This document shows positions 28,638 through 37,273 of a stretch of DNA of 64,000 nt, one piece after another. Position 1 is the first letter of the stretch, and the number at the start of each line of letters is the position of its first letter. Location: positions 1 through 64,000 of the forward strand of contig JAEUGX010000068.1 of assembly GCA_016795545.1 (NCBI GenBank), given 5' to 3'. The stretch is from Opitutaceae bacterium. GTDB taxonomy: Bacteria > Verrucomicrobiota > Verrucomicrobiia > Opitutales > Opitutaceae. The position numbers and the translations under genes were made by a program. The notes below the pieces were generated by a model. That model ran no database searches. It saw nothing but the letters and a program-made list of their open reading frames with translations, and was not told the origin of the DNA.

Positions 28638-29621
28638 TCAGCCCTTGGCGCCGGGGCCGATCGGCTCGGCGGCCTTGTCGCGCTCGTACGCGTCGATGAT
28701 CCGCTGCACGAGCGGGTGGCGCACGACGTCGGCGCCGGTGAAGTGGTGGAAGTCGATGCCGGGGATGTCGCGGAGGACGCGCGGCGCCTGCATGAGGCCC
28801 GAGAGCTTCGAGCGCGGCAGGTCGATCTGCGTGATGTCGCCCGTCACGATCATACGCGACTCGTCGCCGAGCCGCGTGAGGAACATCATCATCTGCTCGG
28901 GCGTGGTGTTCTGCGCCTCGTCGAGAATGATGTACGCGTTGGCCAGCGTGCGGCCGCGCATGTAGGCGAGCGGCGCGATCTCGATGACGCCCTTCTCCGA
29001 CAGCGTGCCGACGTCGTCGGGGTCGAGCATGTCGTGCAGGGCGTCGTACAGCGGGCGCAGGTAGGGCAGGATCTTCTCGCGCAGGTCGCCGGGCAGGAAG
29101 CCGAGCGCCTCGCCGGCCTCGACGGCCGGGCGGGTCAGCACGATGCGCTGCACCTGCCCCTTCAGCAGCGCGGAGATCGCCGCGGCCATGGCGAGGTAAG
29201 TCTTGCCCGTGCCCGCCGGCCCGATGCCGAAGACAATGGGGTGGCGCAGGATCGACTGGAGGTAAAGTTTCTGGCCGACGGTTTTCGGCACCACGCTCTT
29301 GCGCTGCGTGGTGATGACCAGCGGCTCCTGGAAGAGCGCGCGCAGCGCCGCGCCGCCGTCGCGGGAGTGGAGCTCGAGCAGCCGCAGGAAGTCGGGCGAC
29401 CGCAGCGTGAGCCCCTGCGCGCGGCCGGCGTTCAGCAGGTTGAAGAACTCCGCCGCGCGCGCGACCGCCTCGGCCGGCCCCTCGAGCTTCAGCCAGTCAT
29501 CCCGGGTGGTCAGGCGGACGCCGAGCGCCTGCTCGGCGCGGGCGAGGTTGTCCTCGCTGGCGCAATACAGCTGGCTGAGGTGGCGGGCGCTGGGGAACTG
29601 GAGCGTCTGGGCGGCGGGCAC
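28638..29621 (-). CDS. phoH: PhoH family ATPase
   Basis: About 327 residues, starting probably at GTG 29621 (VPAAQTLQFPSARHLSQLY); no ATG lies near, and longer in-frame readings run through the HIT gene. An N-terminal KH-like part precedes the PhoH domain: FGIGPAGTGKTYLAMA (Walker A), RIVLTRPAVEAGEALGFLPG, AYIILDEAQNTTPEQMMMFL (Walker B), GDITQIDLP. A probable RNA-associated ATPase. It follows the HIT gene by 23 bp and precedes ybeY. Confidence 0.92.
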   Translation of the reverse strand: MPAAQTLQFPSARHLSQLYCASEDNLARAEQALGVRLTTRDDWLKLEGPAEAVARAAEFFNLLNAGRAQGLTLRSPDFLRLLELHSRDGGAALRALFQEPLVITTQRKSVVPKTVGQKLYLQSILRHPIVFGIGPAGTGKTYLAMAAAISALLKGQVQRIVLTRPAVEAGEALGFLPGDLREKILPYLRPLYDALHDMLDPDDVGTLSEKGVIEIAPLAYMRGRTLANAYIILDEAQNTTPEQMMMFLTRLGDESRMIVTGDITQIDLPRSKLSGLMQAPRVLRDIPGIDFHHFTGADVVRHPLVQRIIDAYERDKAAEPIGPGAKG

Positions 29622-29644
29622 GGGGCGGGGATGGGTCGTCGGGT

Positions 29645-30136
29645 TCAGGCGGTCCGCTCGGCGAGGACCTCCCGCAGCCGGGCGTACATGGCGGCCAGCG
29701 ACTGCGGCAGCACCCGCGTCGCGGCGAGGACGGGCATGAAGTTCGTGTCGCCTTCCCAGCGCGGCACGATGTGGCCGTGCAGGTGGGGGATGCTGCCGCC
29801 GGCGGCGGAGCCGAGATTGAAGCCGAGGTTGAAGCCGTCGGGCCGGACGGCGGCGCGCAGCAGGTCCTTGCCGAGGATGATGATGTCCATCAGGTCCGCG
29901 CGCTCCGCCGCGTCCAGCTCGGTCAGGTCGGTGGCGGCGCGGAACGGGATGGCCAGCAGGTGCCCCGGATTGTAGGGGTAGCGGTTGAGCATGAGGTACG
30001 ACAGCCGCGTGCGGTGCACGATCAGCGCCGTGGCGTCGTCCCCGAGCTGCGGCAGGGCCGCGAACGGATTGGAGCCCTCCGGCAGCCGCGGCGCCTCGAT
30101 GTATTCCATGCGCCAGTAGGCGTGCAGGTGGTCCAT
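29645..30136 (-). CDS. HIT family protein (Ap4A phosphorylase/histidine triad type)
   Basis: 163 residues from ATG 30136 (MDHLHAYWRMEYIEAP). The core has HRTRLSYLMLNRYPYNPGHLLAIP and the histidine triad IPHLHGHIVPRW (H-x-H-x-H). This layout (WRMEYI start, NRYPYNPGHL) is typical of the bacterial HIT proteins that act on dinucleoside polyphosphates or AMP conjugates. It leads the minus-strand run HIT-phoH-ybeY-DUF502-recO-helicase. Confidence 0.9.
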   Translation of the reverse strand: MDHLHAYWRMEYIEAPRLPEGSNPFAALPQLGDDATALIVHRTRLSYLMLNRYPYNPGHLLAIPFRAATDLTELDAAERADLMDIIILGKDLLRAAVRPDGFNLGFNLGSAAGGSIPHLHGHIVPRWEGDTNFMPVLAATRVLPQSLAAMYARLREVLAERTA

Positions 30137-30213
30137 GATTTGATGCGATGTAAGGCGCTGGGGCGCCGTTGTCAAAGTCAGGCCCGGGCCCCGCCGGACG
30201 ACAAGCATCACGC

Positions 30214-30255
30214 TTGACAGACACGATACGCCACGAGATATGACGATCGTCATAT
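30214..30255 (+). promoter_or_regulatory. Promoter and 18-bp palindromic operator of the TetR-ketosynthase-hydrolase operon
   Basis: A perfect -35 box TTGACA lies at 30214-30219. After 17 bp comes GATATG at 30237-30242, a weak -10 candidate. Overlapping it, 30238-30255 is a perfect 18-bp palindrome ATATGACGATCGTCATAT, ending 12 bp before the TetR start codon. A repressor dimer bound there would block the polymerase, as TetR-family autorepressors do. That this TetR protein is the one that binds is inferred from position. Confidence 0.75.
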
Positions 30256-30267
30256 AAAGATCTTCCC

Positions 30268-30876
30268 ATGCGTTACCCGACTCACCACAAGCACGGCACG
30301 CGCGCCCGCATCCTGCGGGCGGCGAGCGAGGTGTTCCGGGAGCGCGGGGTGGCGTCGACGGGGGTGGACGCGGTGATGCGGCGGGCGGGGCTGACGCATG
30401 GCGGGTTCTACGCGCATTTCCGGGGGAAGGCGGAGTTGGTGGCGGAGGCGTGCGCGGCCGGGTTCGACGCGGGGCGGGAGAATTTCGAGCGGATCGCGGC
30501 GCTGCCGACGCGGCGCGAGCGGGTGCGGGCGCTGGTGTTGAGCTACCTCAGCGCGCGGCATCGCGACCATCCGGCGGCCGGCTGCCTGGTGGCGGCCCTG
30601 GGCCTGGAGGCGGCGCGGCCCGGCGGCGCGGCGCGGCGGGGCTACGCGGCCGCGCTCCAGCGGCACCGCGCGCGGCTGGCGGCGGCGCTGCGGCTGGCCG
30701 ACGATCCGGCCGAGAACGAGCGCCTGGCGACGGCGCTGCTGAGCCAGCTGGTCGGGGCGCTGATCCTGGCCCGGTCGCTGGCCGACCCGGCGGAGAGCGG
30801 CGCGGTGCTGCGGCACGCGCGCCGGACCGCGCTCGAGCATTTCGCACCGCCCCCCGCCAACCCGGAACACCCATGA
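30268..30876 (+). CDS. TetR/AcrR family transcriptional regulator
   Basis: 202 residues. The helix-turn-helix is at about 10-55: ARILRAASEVFRERGVASTG, VDAVMRRAGLTHGGFYAHF. The C-terminal ligand domain is Ala/Arg-rich and helical, with a YLSARHRDHPAAGCLVAALG segment typical of this subgroup. It starts 12 bp after a perfect palindrome, so autoregulation is likely. Its stop overlaps the next start (ATGA), which couples it to the ketosynthase gene. Confidence 0.93.
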   Translation: MRYPTHHKHGTRARILRAASEVFRERGVASTGVDAVMRRAGLTHGGFYAHFRGKAELVAEACAAGFDAGRENFERIAALPTRRERVRALVLSYLSARHRDHPAAGCLVAALGLEAARPGGAARRGYAAALQRHRARLAAALRLADDPAENERLATALLSQLVGALILARSLADPAESGAVLRHARRTALEHFAPPPANPEHP

Positions 30877-32207
30877 ATCCTGCCTCCTCGCCCGAACGCC
30901 GTCGCGTCGTCATCACCGGAATGGGGGCCTGCACCCCCGTCGGCCTCGGAGCCGCGGCGACCTGGGAGGCGCTGGTGGCGGGCCGTTCCGGGCTCGGGCC
31001 GATCACGCGCTTCGACGCCCGGGACTGCCCGGTGCGCATCGCCGGCGAGGTCCGCGGTTTCGATCCGCTGCGGCCGCTGGCGGCGCCGCTGTTCCCGCGG
31101 GGGGCCGCCGCCGAGCCGGTGGTCGCGGCGTTCACGGCCAAGGACGCGAAGAAGTTCGGCCGGTTCACGCACCTCGGCTGCGCCGCGGCGGTGGAGGCCT
31201 ACGCCGACAGCGGCCTGGATGCCCGGCGGGCGGAGCTGGCGCCGGAGCGGATGGGCGTGAACCTGGGCGTGGGTCTGGGCGGGCTGCCCGAGATCGAGGC
31301 GACGCACGAGACCTGGCGGCGCGAGGGCTACCGGAAGATCTCGCCCTTCTTCATCATCCAGATCGCGCCCAACCTGCTGGCGGGGCAGGTCAGCCTGCTG
31401 CTCGACCTGCGCGGCCCCAATCTGGCCGTGGCCTCGGCCTGCGCGACCAGCGGGCATGCGCTCGGGGAGGCGGCGGCGGCGATCGCGCGGGGCGACGCCG
31501 ACGTGATGCTGGCGGGCGGGGCCGAGTCGACCATCACCCCCCTGGCGATCGGCGCCTTCGCGCAGATGCGCGCGCTGTCGAAGCGCAACGACGACCCGGC
31601 CCGCGCCTCGCGACCCTACGACGCGGATCGGGACGGCTTCGTGCTCAGCGAGGGGGCGGTGGTGTTTGTCCTCGAGGAGCGGGCGCAGGCGCGGGCCCGC
31701 GGGGCCCGGATCTACGCGGAGCTGCGCGGCTACGGGGCCACGGCGGACGCCCACCACCTGTCCTCGCTGGCCCCGGCGGCCGAGGGCTCGCAGCGTTCTA
31801 TGCGCGCCGCGCTGGCCCAGGCCGGGCTGGCGCCGGCGGAGATCGACTACGTCTCGGCCCACGCCACCTCGACCCCGGGCGGGGACAGCGAGGAGGCGGC
31901 GGCGATCGCGGCGGTGTTCGCCGACCACCGGGGGAGTCTGAACGTCAGCGCGGTGAAATCGATGACCGGGCACCTGCTGGGCGGCGCCGGGGCCATGGGG
32001 GCTTTCGCCGCCGTGCGGGCGATCCACGACGGCGTCGTCCCGCCCACGATCAACCTCGACACGGTCGAGCCGGCGTGCGCCGAGCTCGGCCTGAACCTCA
32101 CCCCGAACGCCGCGGTGCGCCGCCCGGTCCGGGCCGCGCTGTCGAACTGCTTCGGCTTCGGCGGCACGAACGCTTCGCTGGTGTTCGCGGCGGACGCAGG
32201 CTCGTGA
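30873..32207 (+). CDS. Beta-ketoacyl-ACP synthase II-like (FabF family)
   Basis: 444 residues. The thiolase-fold Cys-His-His triad is complete: Cys 190 in VASACATSGHALGEA, His 330 in VSAHATSTPGGD, His 367 in AVKSMTGHLLGGAGA, with Lys 362. RPYDADRDGFVLSEGA and CFGFGGTNASLVF are also present. A roughly 20-residue insertion lies near residues 70-88. It extends acyl-ACP by condensation with malonyl-ACP. Being second in a TetR-controlled operon and away from other fab genes, it may serve a special lipid or be a fatty-acid-stress response rather than the housekeeping FabF. Confidence 0.88.
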   Translation: MNPASSPERRRVVITGMGACTPVGLGAAATWEALVAGRSGLGPITRFDARDCPVRIAGEVRGFDPLRPLAAPLFPRGAAAEPVVAAFTAKDAKKFGRFTHLGCAAAVEAYADSGLDARRAELAPERMGVNLGVGLGGLPEIEATHETWRREGYRKISPFFIIQIAPNLLAGQVSLLLDLRGPNLAVASACATSGHALGEAAAAIARGDADVMLAGGAESTITPLAIGAFAQMRALSKRNDDPARASRPYDADRDGFVLSEGAVVFVLEERAQARARGARIYAELRGYGATADAHHLSSLAPAAEGSQRSMRAALAQAGLAPAEIDYVSAHATSTPGGDSEEAAAIAAVFADHRGSLNVSAVKSMTGHLLGGAGAMGAFAAVRAIHDGVVPPTINLDTVEPACAELGLNLTPNAAVRRPVRAALSNCFGFGGTNASLVFAADAGS

Positions 32208-33055
32208 GCGCGCTCCTGCTGCAGGCGGCCGAGCGGCGCGGGCTCGCGGTGCCGCCGCCCCCGCACGGGCCGGAGAGCCTGGGCGAGCTGGCGGCCGCGC
32301 TCTTCCTGCGTCCGCGGCGCGGCCTCCGGCGGACGCCGCGGGAGCAGGCCTACCTCGAGGGCGCCCGGCCGCTGCGGCTGCCGTCGCCGGCGGGTCCGCT
32401 GGCGGGCTGGGCCTGGGGCGACCCGGGCCGGCCGGCGGTGGCGCTGGTGCACGGCTGGGAGGGGCATGCGGCGCAGCTGGGCGCGTTCGCCGCCCCGCTG
32501 GTCGCGGCGGGATTCCGGCCGGTGGCCTTCGACGCGCCCGGGCACGGGGAGTCGCCGGGCGACGAGGCGAGCGTGCCGCAGCTCGGGCGGGTGCTGGCCG
32601 CGCTCGAGGCGGCCGTGGGTCCCTGGGCCGCGATGATCGGGCACTCGATGGGCGCGGCCGCCGCGGCGATGGCGACGACCTGCGGCTGCCGGCCGCGCGG
32701 GCTGGTGATGCTGGCGCCGCCCCAGAGCCAGGACGAGCCGGCGCGCCGGCTGATGGAGCGGCTGCGCCTGGACGCAGAGGTCCGGCCGCATTTCCTGGCG
32801 GCGCTGGCGCGGCGGACCGGCCGGGAGCCGGCGGAGACCGACCTGCGGGTGGTGGCGCGGCGCGCGCCGTGCCCGCTGCGGGTGTTCCATGATCCGGCCG
32901 ACCCCGACACGAGCTATGCGGCGGCGGAGGAAACGGTGGCGCTGTGGCGGGGCGCCCGGCTGGTGCCGTGCCCCGGCCGCGGGCACCACCGCATCCTGGC
33001 GACGCCCGCAGTCGTCGCGCAGGCGGTGGACTTCATCCGCGCGCCGGCGCCCTAG
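32204..33055 (+). CDS. Alpha/beta hydrolase
   Basis: 283 residues from GTG 32204, which overlaps the ketosynthase stop by 4 bp. Alpha/beta-hydrolase features: oxyanion strand VALVHGWEGHA, then FDAPGHGESPGD, nucleophile elbow MIGHSMGAAAA (Ser), acid in HDPADPDTS and catalytic His in GRGHHRIL. The N-terminal 60 residues (RPRRGLRRTPREQAYLEGA) match a group of putative thioesterase-like hydrolases. Translational coupling to the ketosynthase suggests an acyl substrate, which is inference. Confidence 0.85.
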   Translation: MSALLLQAAERRGLAVPPPPHGPESLGELAAALFLRPRRGLRRTPREQAYLEGARPLRLPSPAGPLAGWAWGDPGRPAVALVHGWEGHAAQLGAFAAPLVAAGFRPVAFDAPGHGESPGDEASVPQLGRVLAALEAAVGPWAAMIGHSMGAAAAAMATTCGCRPRGLVMLAPPQSQDEPARRLMERLRLDAEVRPHFLAALARRTGREPAETDLRVVARRAPCPLRVFHDPADPDTSYAAAEETVALWRGARLVPCPGRGHHRILATPAVVAQAVDFIRAPAP

Positions 33056-33064
33056 CTAGGGCGC
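33047..33064. terminator. Perfect 18-bp palindrome across two facing stop codons
   Basis: GCGCCCTAGCTAGGGCGC is a perfect palindrome; its centre is the junction of the plus-strand TAG (33053-33055) and the minus-strand TAG (33056-33058). TTTT follows at 33067-33070 on the plus strand only. It may act as a bidirectional transcription stop for the hydrolase and M16 genes, though the hairpin has no unpaired loop in the strict form and the T-tract is short. Confidence 0.5.
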
Positions 33065-35890
33065 GGTTTTGGCGGGGATGGAGACGAACTCCGAGGCCCT
33101 GGCCGGGTCGAGGTACCGGCGGGCGTAGTCGGTCAGCTCGGCGGCGCTGACCGACTCGGTGTCGCTGAGGCGGGTGCGGCTCCACTCGATCCGCTCGGGG
33201 AATTCCTGGCCGGCGGCGAGCACGGTGCCCAGCCAGTAGGGATTGGTCCGCTGCGACTGCTTGATGCCGGCGAGCATGGGCTGCTTGGCGCGCACGAGCT
33301 CCTCGTCGGTGACTCCGTCGCGGAACAAGCCGGCGGCGACCTCGCGCATGGCCCGGGCGATGACGTGGGCCTGGTCGGGCGCCACGGTGGCGCTGGCGGT
33401 GAGGTAGCCGAACTTCGGGTAGGTGTCGCTCAGGTTCGCGCCGGCGTCGGGCGAGTAGGTGCCGCCCATCTCCTCGCGGATCTTCTTGCGCAGGCGGTCG
33501 TCGAGTACGCTGGCGAGGAGGTTGAGGCGCCGGCTGACGCGGGCGTCGCGGGCGTCTGTGGCCGGCCAGAAGAGGACGACCAGGCCCTTCGGGATCTCGG
33601 TCGGCACGCGGTACTCCCGGGTCACGGGTGCGGGGGGAAAGCCGACCTGCCGTTCCGCCTCGTAGGCGGGCTTGGCCGCGCGCGGCGGCAGCGCGCCGAA
33701 GGTCTGGGCCACGGCGGCGACGGCCTCGGCGGGGTCGAAGTCGCCCACGATGGCCACCTCGACCGGGCCGCGGGCGAACTCCGGCGCGAGCCAGGCGCGC
33801 ACATCCTCGGCGGTGCGCGCGAGCGCGGCCTCCTGGGGCGGCACCCCGAAGCGCGGGTCGCCGTTGGCGAGGAGGCGCTGGGCCTCCGTCTGCAGGGGGC
33901 CCTCGACCGTGTTCGCGAGGCGGGTGTAGTAGGGCTCCAGGTTGCGCCGGGTCTGGCGCAGGCCCTCGGGCCGGTAGCCGGGGTCGACGAGGTAGGCGCA
34001 CAGCAGCTGCAGCTGCAGGGTCAGGTCGGCCCGGTTGGTGGTGCCGCTGAGGTTGAAGGCGTCGTTGTACACGCCGAAGCCCTGGGCGACGGTCCGGCCG
34101 GCGAGCACGCGCTGCAGGTCGTCGGCGCTGTGGCGGCCGAGGCCGCCGAGGATGAAGGAGCTTCCGGTGACCAGGGCCAGGCCGGGTTGGTTCGCGGGTT
34201 CGGTCAGCCGTCCGCCGCCGACGCGGATGTTGACCCGGATGCGGCCGGCCTCGAAGTCGGTGGGCTTGAGGTTGAGGCGGACACCGTTGGTGAAGCGGAT
34301 GAGGGTGATCCCGAGGTCCTCGACCGCGCGGCTTTCCGCCACCGCGCCGGCGGGACCGAAGTCGGTGTAGGCGAAGGTACTTTCCGCGACGGCGGGCGGC
34401 GCGGCGACGGCGACGGCCTGGCTGGCGGCAAAGGCGGCCGCGATCTCCCGGTCGGCGTCGTCGAGGCGGAGGTTGCCGGTCACGAAGATCCGCCGTCCGA
34501 TCCTCTCGTCCCAGAGCCCGCGCAGCGCGGCCAGGCAGGCGTCGACGTCCACCGTGTCGAGCGCCGGCTGGTAGAGGGCCAGCTCCGCCGCGGGGTGGGT
34601 GAAGACCTCACGGTCGACGAAGGACGAGACCAGCTCGCCGGCGAGGCTCGGGGAGCGGCGGGTGGGCGCGGTGCGCACGGCCTGCTCCAGCCCGTTGCGC
34701 ATCTTCGCCACGGCCTCGCGCAGCTCGGCCGGCTGGAAGCCGTGCTGGAGGGCGCGGCGGAGTTCCTGTTCGCCGACGGCCAGGGCGGCGCGCCACTGCT
34801 CGGGCTTGCAGGTGAGCTCGACCGAGGCGTTGCGGAAGAAATCGAACTGCTCGGTGGCCCCGACGGAGCCGCTGAGGAAGGGCGCGCCCTCCTGCTTGGC
34901 GAGGATGGCCAGGCGGCGATTGAGCATGCTCAGGGCCAGCGAGCGCGGCAGGTACTTGAGCCGGTTGGCCGCGGTGTCGGGCTCGTAGGCGTAGGGGGTG
35001 AGGGTCTGGATCGCCACCTGCACCGCCGGCGCCTCGGGCTCGGGCAGCAGGCGAGCGACGACGCCCGGCACCTCCGTGACGCGGCCCAGCGGCGGGGCCG
35101 GCCGGGCAGGGGCCCGGGCCGCGAGCGGGGCGAAGGCCTTGACGAGCTGCGCCTCGACCACGGCCGGGTCGAAGTCACCGACCGCGACCACGCTGAGCAG
35201 CTCGGGCCGGTACCAGGTGTCGTAGTAGTCCACGAACTGCGCGCGCGGCGCGCCCGAAATGACCGGCTCCAGGCCGATCGGAATGCGCTGGATGAAGCGC
35301 GCCTCGGGCAGGAGGAACTCGAACTCGCCGATGAACTGGCGGAAGGCGATGGAGTCGCGCGCGCGCTTCTCGCTCAGGATGATGCCGCGCTCCTTGTCGA
35401 TCTCGGAATCGAGCAGGAGCAGCCCGTCGGCCACGTCGGTAAAATAGGTGAACGCCTCCTCAAACCGCGACGCCCCGGTGTCCGGCAACTCGAGCAGGTA
35501 GATGGTCCGGTCGAAACCCGTCGAGGCGTTGGTGTCGCCGCCGAAGCTCATGCCCAGGCGCTGGAAAAACTCGACCATCGTGCCCGGCGCGAAGTGCTTC
35601 GAGCCGTTGAAAGCCATGTGCTCCAGGAAATGCGCCAGGCCGCGCTGCTCCTCGGTCTCATTCAGGGAACCGGTCCGGATGACCATCCGCAGGCTCGCCC
35701 GGCCTTTCGGCTCCGCGTTCTTCAGGATCGCATAACGCACGCCGTTTTCCAATCGGCCCCATTTTACGGCCGGGTCGGCGGGCAGGTCGCTGCCGTCCTG
35801 GGGGAAGTGCCCGGCGAGCACCGCCAGGGGGACGAGCAGGTAGGCGAGCAGCAGACAGTGGAATTGAAGGGAGGGGCGCGGATTCGTCAT
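33056..35890 (-). CDS. M16 family zinc metallopeptidase (pitrilysin/insulinase type), exported
   Basis: 944 residues from ATG 35890 with a signal peptide (LLLAYLLVPLAVLAGHF). Catalytic HxxEH is at 87-91 (LAHFLEHMAFNGS), with the downstream Glu in the DSEIDKERGIILSE helix. Four M16 repeats are present: two N-terminal (active) and two C-terminal, with VAIVGDFDPAEAVAAV and GTYSPDAGANLSDTYP in the last. The full length matches two-lobed zinc peptidases of the periplasm. An upstream in-frame extension to 35986 lacks a signal peptide and was not chosen. Confidence 0.93.
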   Translation of the reverse strand: MTNPRPSLQFHCLLLAYLLVPLAVLAGHFPQDGSDLPADPAVKWGRLENGVRYAILKNAEPKGRASLRMVIRTGSLNETEEQRGLAHFLEHMAFNGSKHFAPGTMVEFFQRLGMSFGGDTNASTGFDRTIYLLELPDTGASRFEEAFTYFTDVADGLLLLDSEIDKERGIILSEKRARDSIAFRQFIGEFEFLLPEARFIQRIPIGLEPVISGAPRAQFVDYYDTWYRPELLSVVAVGDFDPAVVEAQLVKAFAPLAARAPARPAPPLGRVTEVPGVVARLLPEPEAPAVQVAIQTLTPYAYEPDTAANRLKYLPRSLALSMLNRRLAILAKQEGAPFLSGSVGATEQFDFFRNASVELTCKPEQWRAALAVGEQELRRALQHGFQPAELREAVAKMRNGLEQAVRTAPTRRSPSLAGELVSSFVDREVFTHPAAELALYQPALDTVDVDACLAALRGLWDERIGRRIFVTGNLRLDDADREIAAAFAASQAVAVAAPPAVAESTFAYTDFGPAGAVAESRAVEDLGITLIRFTNGVRLNLKPTDFEAGRIRVNIRVGGGRLTEPANQPGLALVTGSSFILGGLGRHSADDLQRVLAGRTVAQGFGVYNDAFNLSGTTNRADLTLQLQLLCAYLVDPGYRPEGLRQTRRNLEPYYTRLANTVEGPLQTEAQRLLANGDPRFGVPPQEAALARTAEDVRAWLAPEFARGPVEVAIVGDFDPAEAVAAVAQTFGALPPRAAKPAYEAERQVGFPPAPVTREYRVPTEIPKGLVVLFWPATDARDARVSRRLNLLASVLDDRLRKKIREEMGGTYSPDAGANLSDTYPKFGYLTASATVAPDQAHVIARAMREVAAGLFRDGVTDEELVRAKQPMLAGIKQSQRTNPYWLGTVLAAGQEFPERIEWSRTRLSDTESVSAAELTDYARRYLDPARASEFVSIPAKTAP

Positions 35891-36018
35891 GGGCCGAACC
35901 TGTCTAACTCGCGTAGGACTGCAAGTTTCCAACAATAGTCCTTTATGCCTAAAAGCGGGATAAGGGGCCGACTTTTTTGTGGCCAAAAGGGTGGTCCGGT
36001 TGCTAGCTGGGGGCGTTC

Positions 36019-37062
36019 ATGAGAGCAAAAGCCAAGTCCAAGCCTGAGGTCATCAATGCCACCCTGGCCAAGGCCAAGGGACCGGTTTCCCGGTTCCTGG
36101 CGCACCACTACCGGCATTTCAACGCGGCGGCGTTGATGGATGCGGCGAAGGGGTATGAGGCGCACCTGAAGGCCGGGGGGAAGATGATGGTGACCCTGGC
36201 GGGGGCGATGTCGACGGCCGAGCTGGGCATTTCGCTGGCCGAGATGATCCGGCGGGACAAGGTGCATGCGATCGTCTGCACCGGGGCGAACCTCGAGGAG
36301 GATGTCTTCAACCTGGTGGCGCACGACTATTACGAGCGGGTGCCGCACTACCGGCACCTGACGGCGGCGGACGAGCAGGCGTTGGTGGAGCGGCACATGA
36401 ACCGGGTGACCGACACCTGCATTCCCGAGATGGAGGCGATGCGCCGGATCGAGAAGGCCGTGCTGGAGGAGTGGGTGAGGGCGGACCGGGCGGGGGAGCG
36501 GTATTTCCCGCACGAGTTCATGTTCAAGATCCTGCGCAGCGGGAAGCTCCGGAAGAGCTATCAGATCGACCCGAAGCATTCCTGGATGCTGGCGGCCTGC
36601 GAGCGCAACCTGCCGATCATCGTGCCGGGCTGGGAGGACGCGACGCTGGGCAACATGTACGCCGCGGCGGTGCTCCGGGGCGACGTCCGGAACGTGCACA
36701 CGGTCCGCACCGGCATCGAGTACATGACCTGGCTGGCGGACTATTACCTGAAGCAGGCCCGCCGGCTGCGGAATGGCGAGGGCAGCATCGGGTTCTTCCA
36801 GATCGGGGGCGGCATCGCCGGCGATTTCCCGATCTGCGTGGTGCCGATGCTGCACCAGGACCTCGAGCGCGAGGACGTGCCGCTGTGGGGATATTTCTGC
36901 CAGATCAGCGACTCGACGACCAGCTACGGCAGCTATTCCGGCGCCGTGCCGAACGAGAAGATCACCTGGGGAAAGCTCGCGGCCTCGACGCCGAAGTTCA
37001 TCGTCGAAAGCGACGCCACGATCTGCGCCCCGCTGATCTTCGCCTGGGTGCTGGGCCAGTGA
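36019..37062 (+). CDS. Deoxyhypusine synthase-like protein
   Basis: 347 residues of the deoxyhypusine synthase fold. Seen: VTLAGAMSTAELGISLAEMI, IVCTGANLEEDVFNLVAHDYY (NAD-binding region), WEDATLGNMYAA, FQIGGGIAGDFPI and VPNEKITWGKLA, whose Lys 319 aligns with the active-site lysine in the WGK motif of eukaryotic enzymes. Bacteria lack eIF5A, so the substrate must differ; family members in bacteria have been proposed to make homospermidine or related polyamine products. It stands alone, 211 bp before waaA. Confidence 0.85.
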   Translation: MRAKAKSKPEVINATLAKAKGPVSRFLAHHYRHFNAAALMDAAKGYEAHLKAGGKMMVTLAGAMSTAELGISLAEMIRRDKVHAIVCTGANLEEDVFNLVAHDYYERVPHYRHLTAADEQALVERHMNRVTDTCIPEMEAMRRIEKAVLEEWVRADRAGERYFPHEFMFKILRSGKLRKSYQIDPKHSWMLAACERNLPIIVPGWEDATLGNMYAAAVLRGDVRNVHTVRTGIEYMTWLADYYLKQARRLRNGEGSIGFFQIGGGIAGDFPICVVPMLHQDLEREDVPLWGYFCQISDSTTSYGSYSGAVPNEKITWGKLAASTPKFIVESDATICAPLIFAWVLGQ

Positions 37063-37273
37063 ACCGGGGGCGGGCGGAGGTCGAACATCCCCGGCCGCTG
37101 GTTCAGGCGCCCGCGGCGCATTGCAGATTGCGCGCGGGACCGGTTGGCGGCAGAAGTGGCGGGATGAAGGATGGCATCGCGGAGGCCCGGCCGACAGGCG
37201 AGGGGGGACGCGCGTCCGCCGCGGCGTGCGGCGGAGCCGGCCTGCGCGCGGCGACCTTTGACTTTCGACCGGC

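Noticed and set aside
29622..30269. Long N-terminal extension of PhoH across the HIT gene
   Set aside because: The extension reads the HIT gene in a wrong frame; the HIT protein with its triad is clearly real.
33365..35938. 857-codon plus-strand frame opposite the M16 peptidase
   Set aside because: Shadow of a high-GC gene with a complete peptidase on the other strand.
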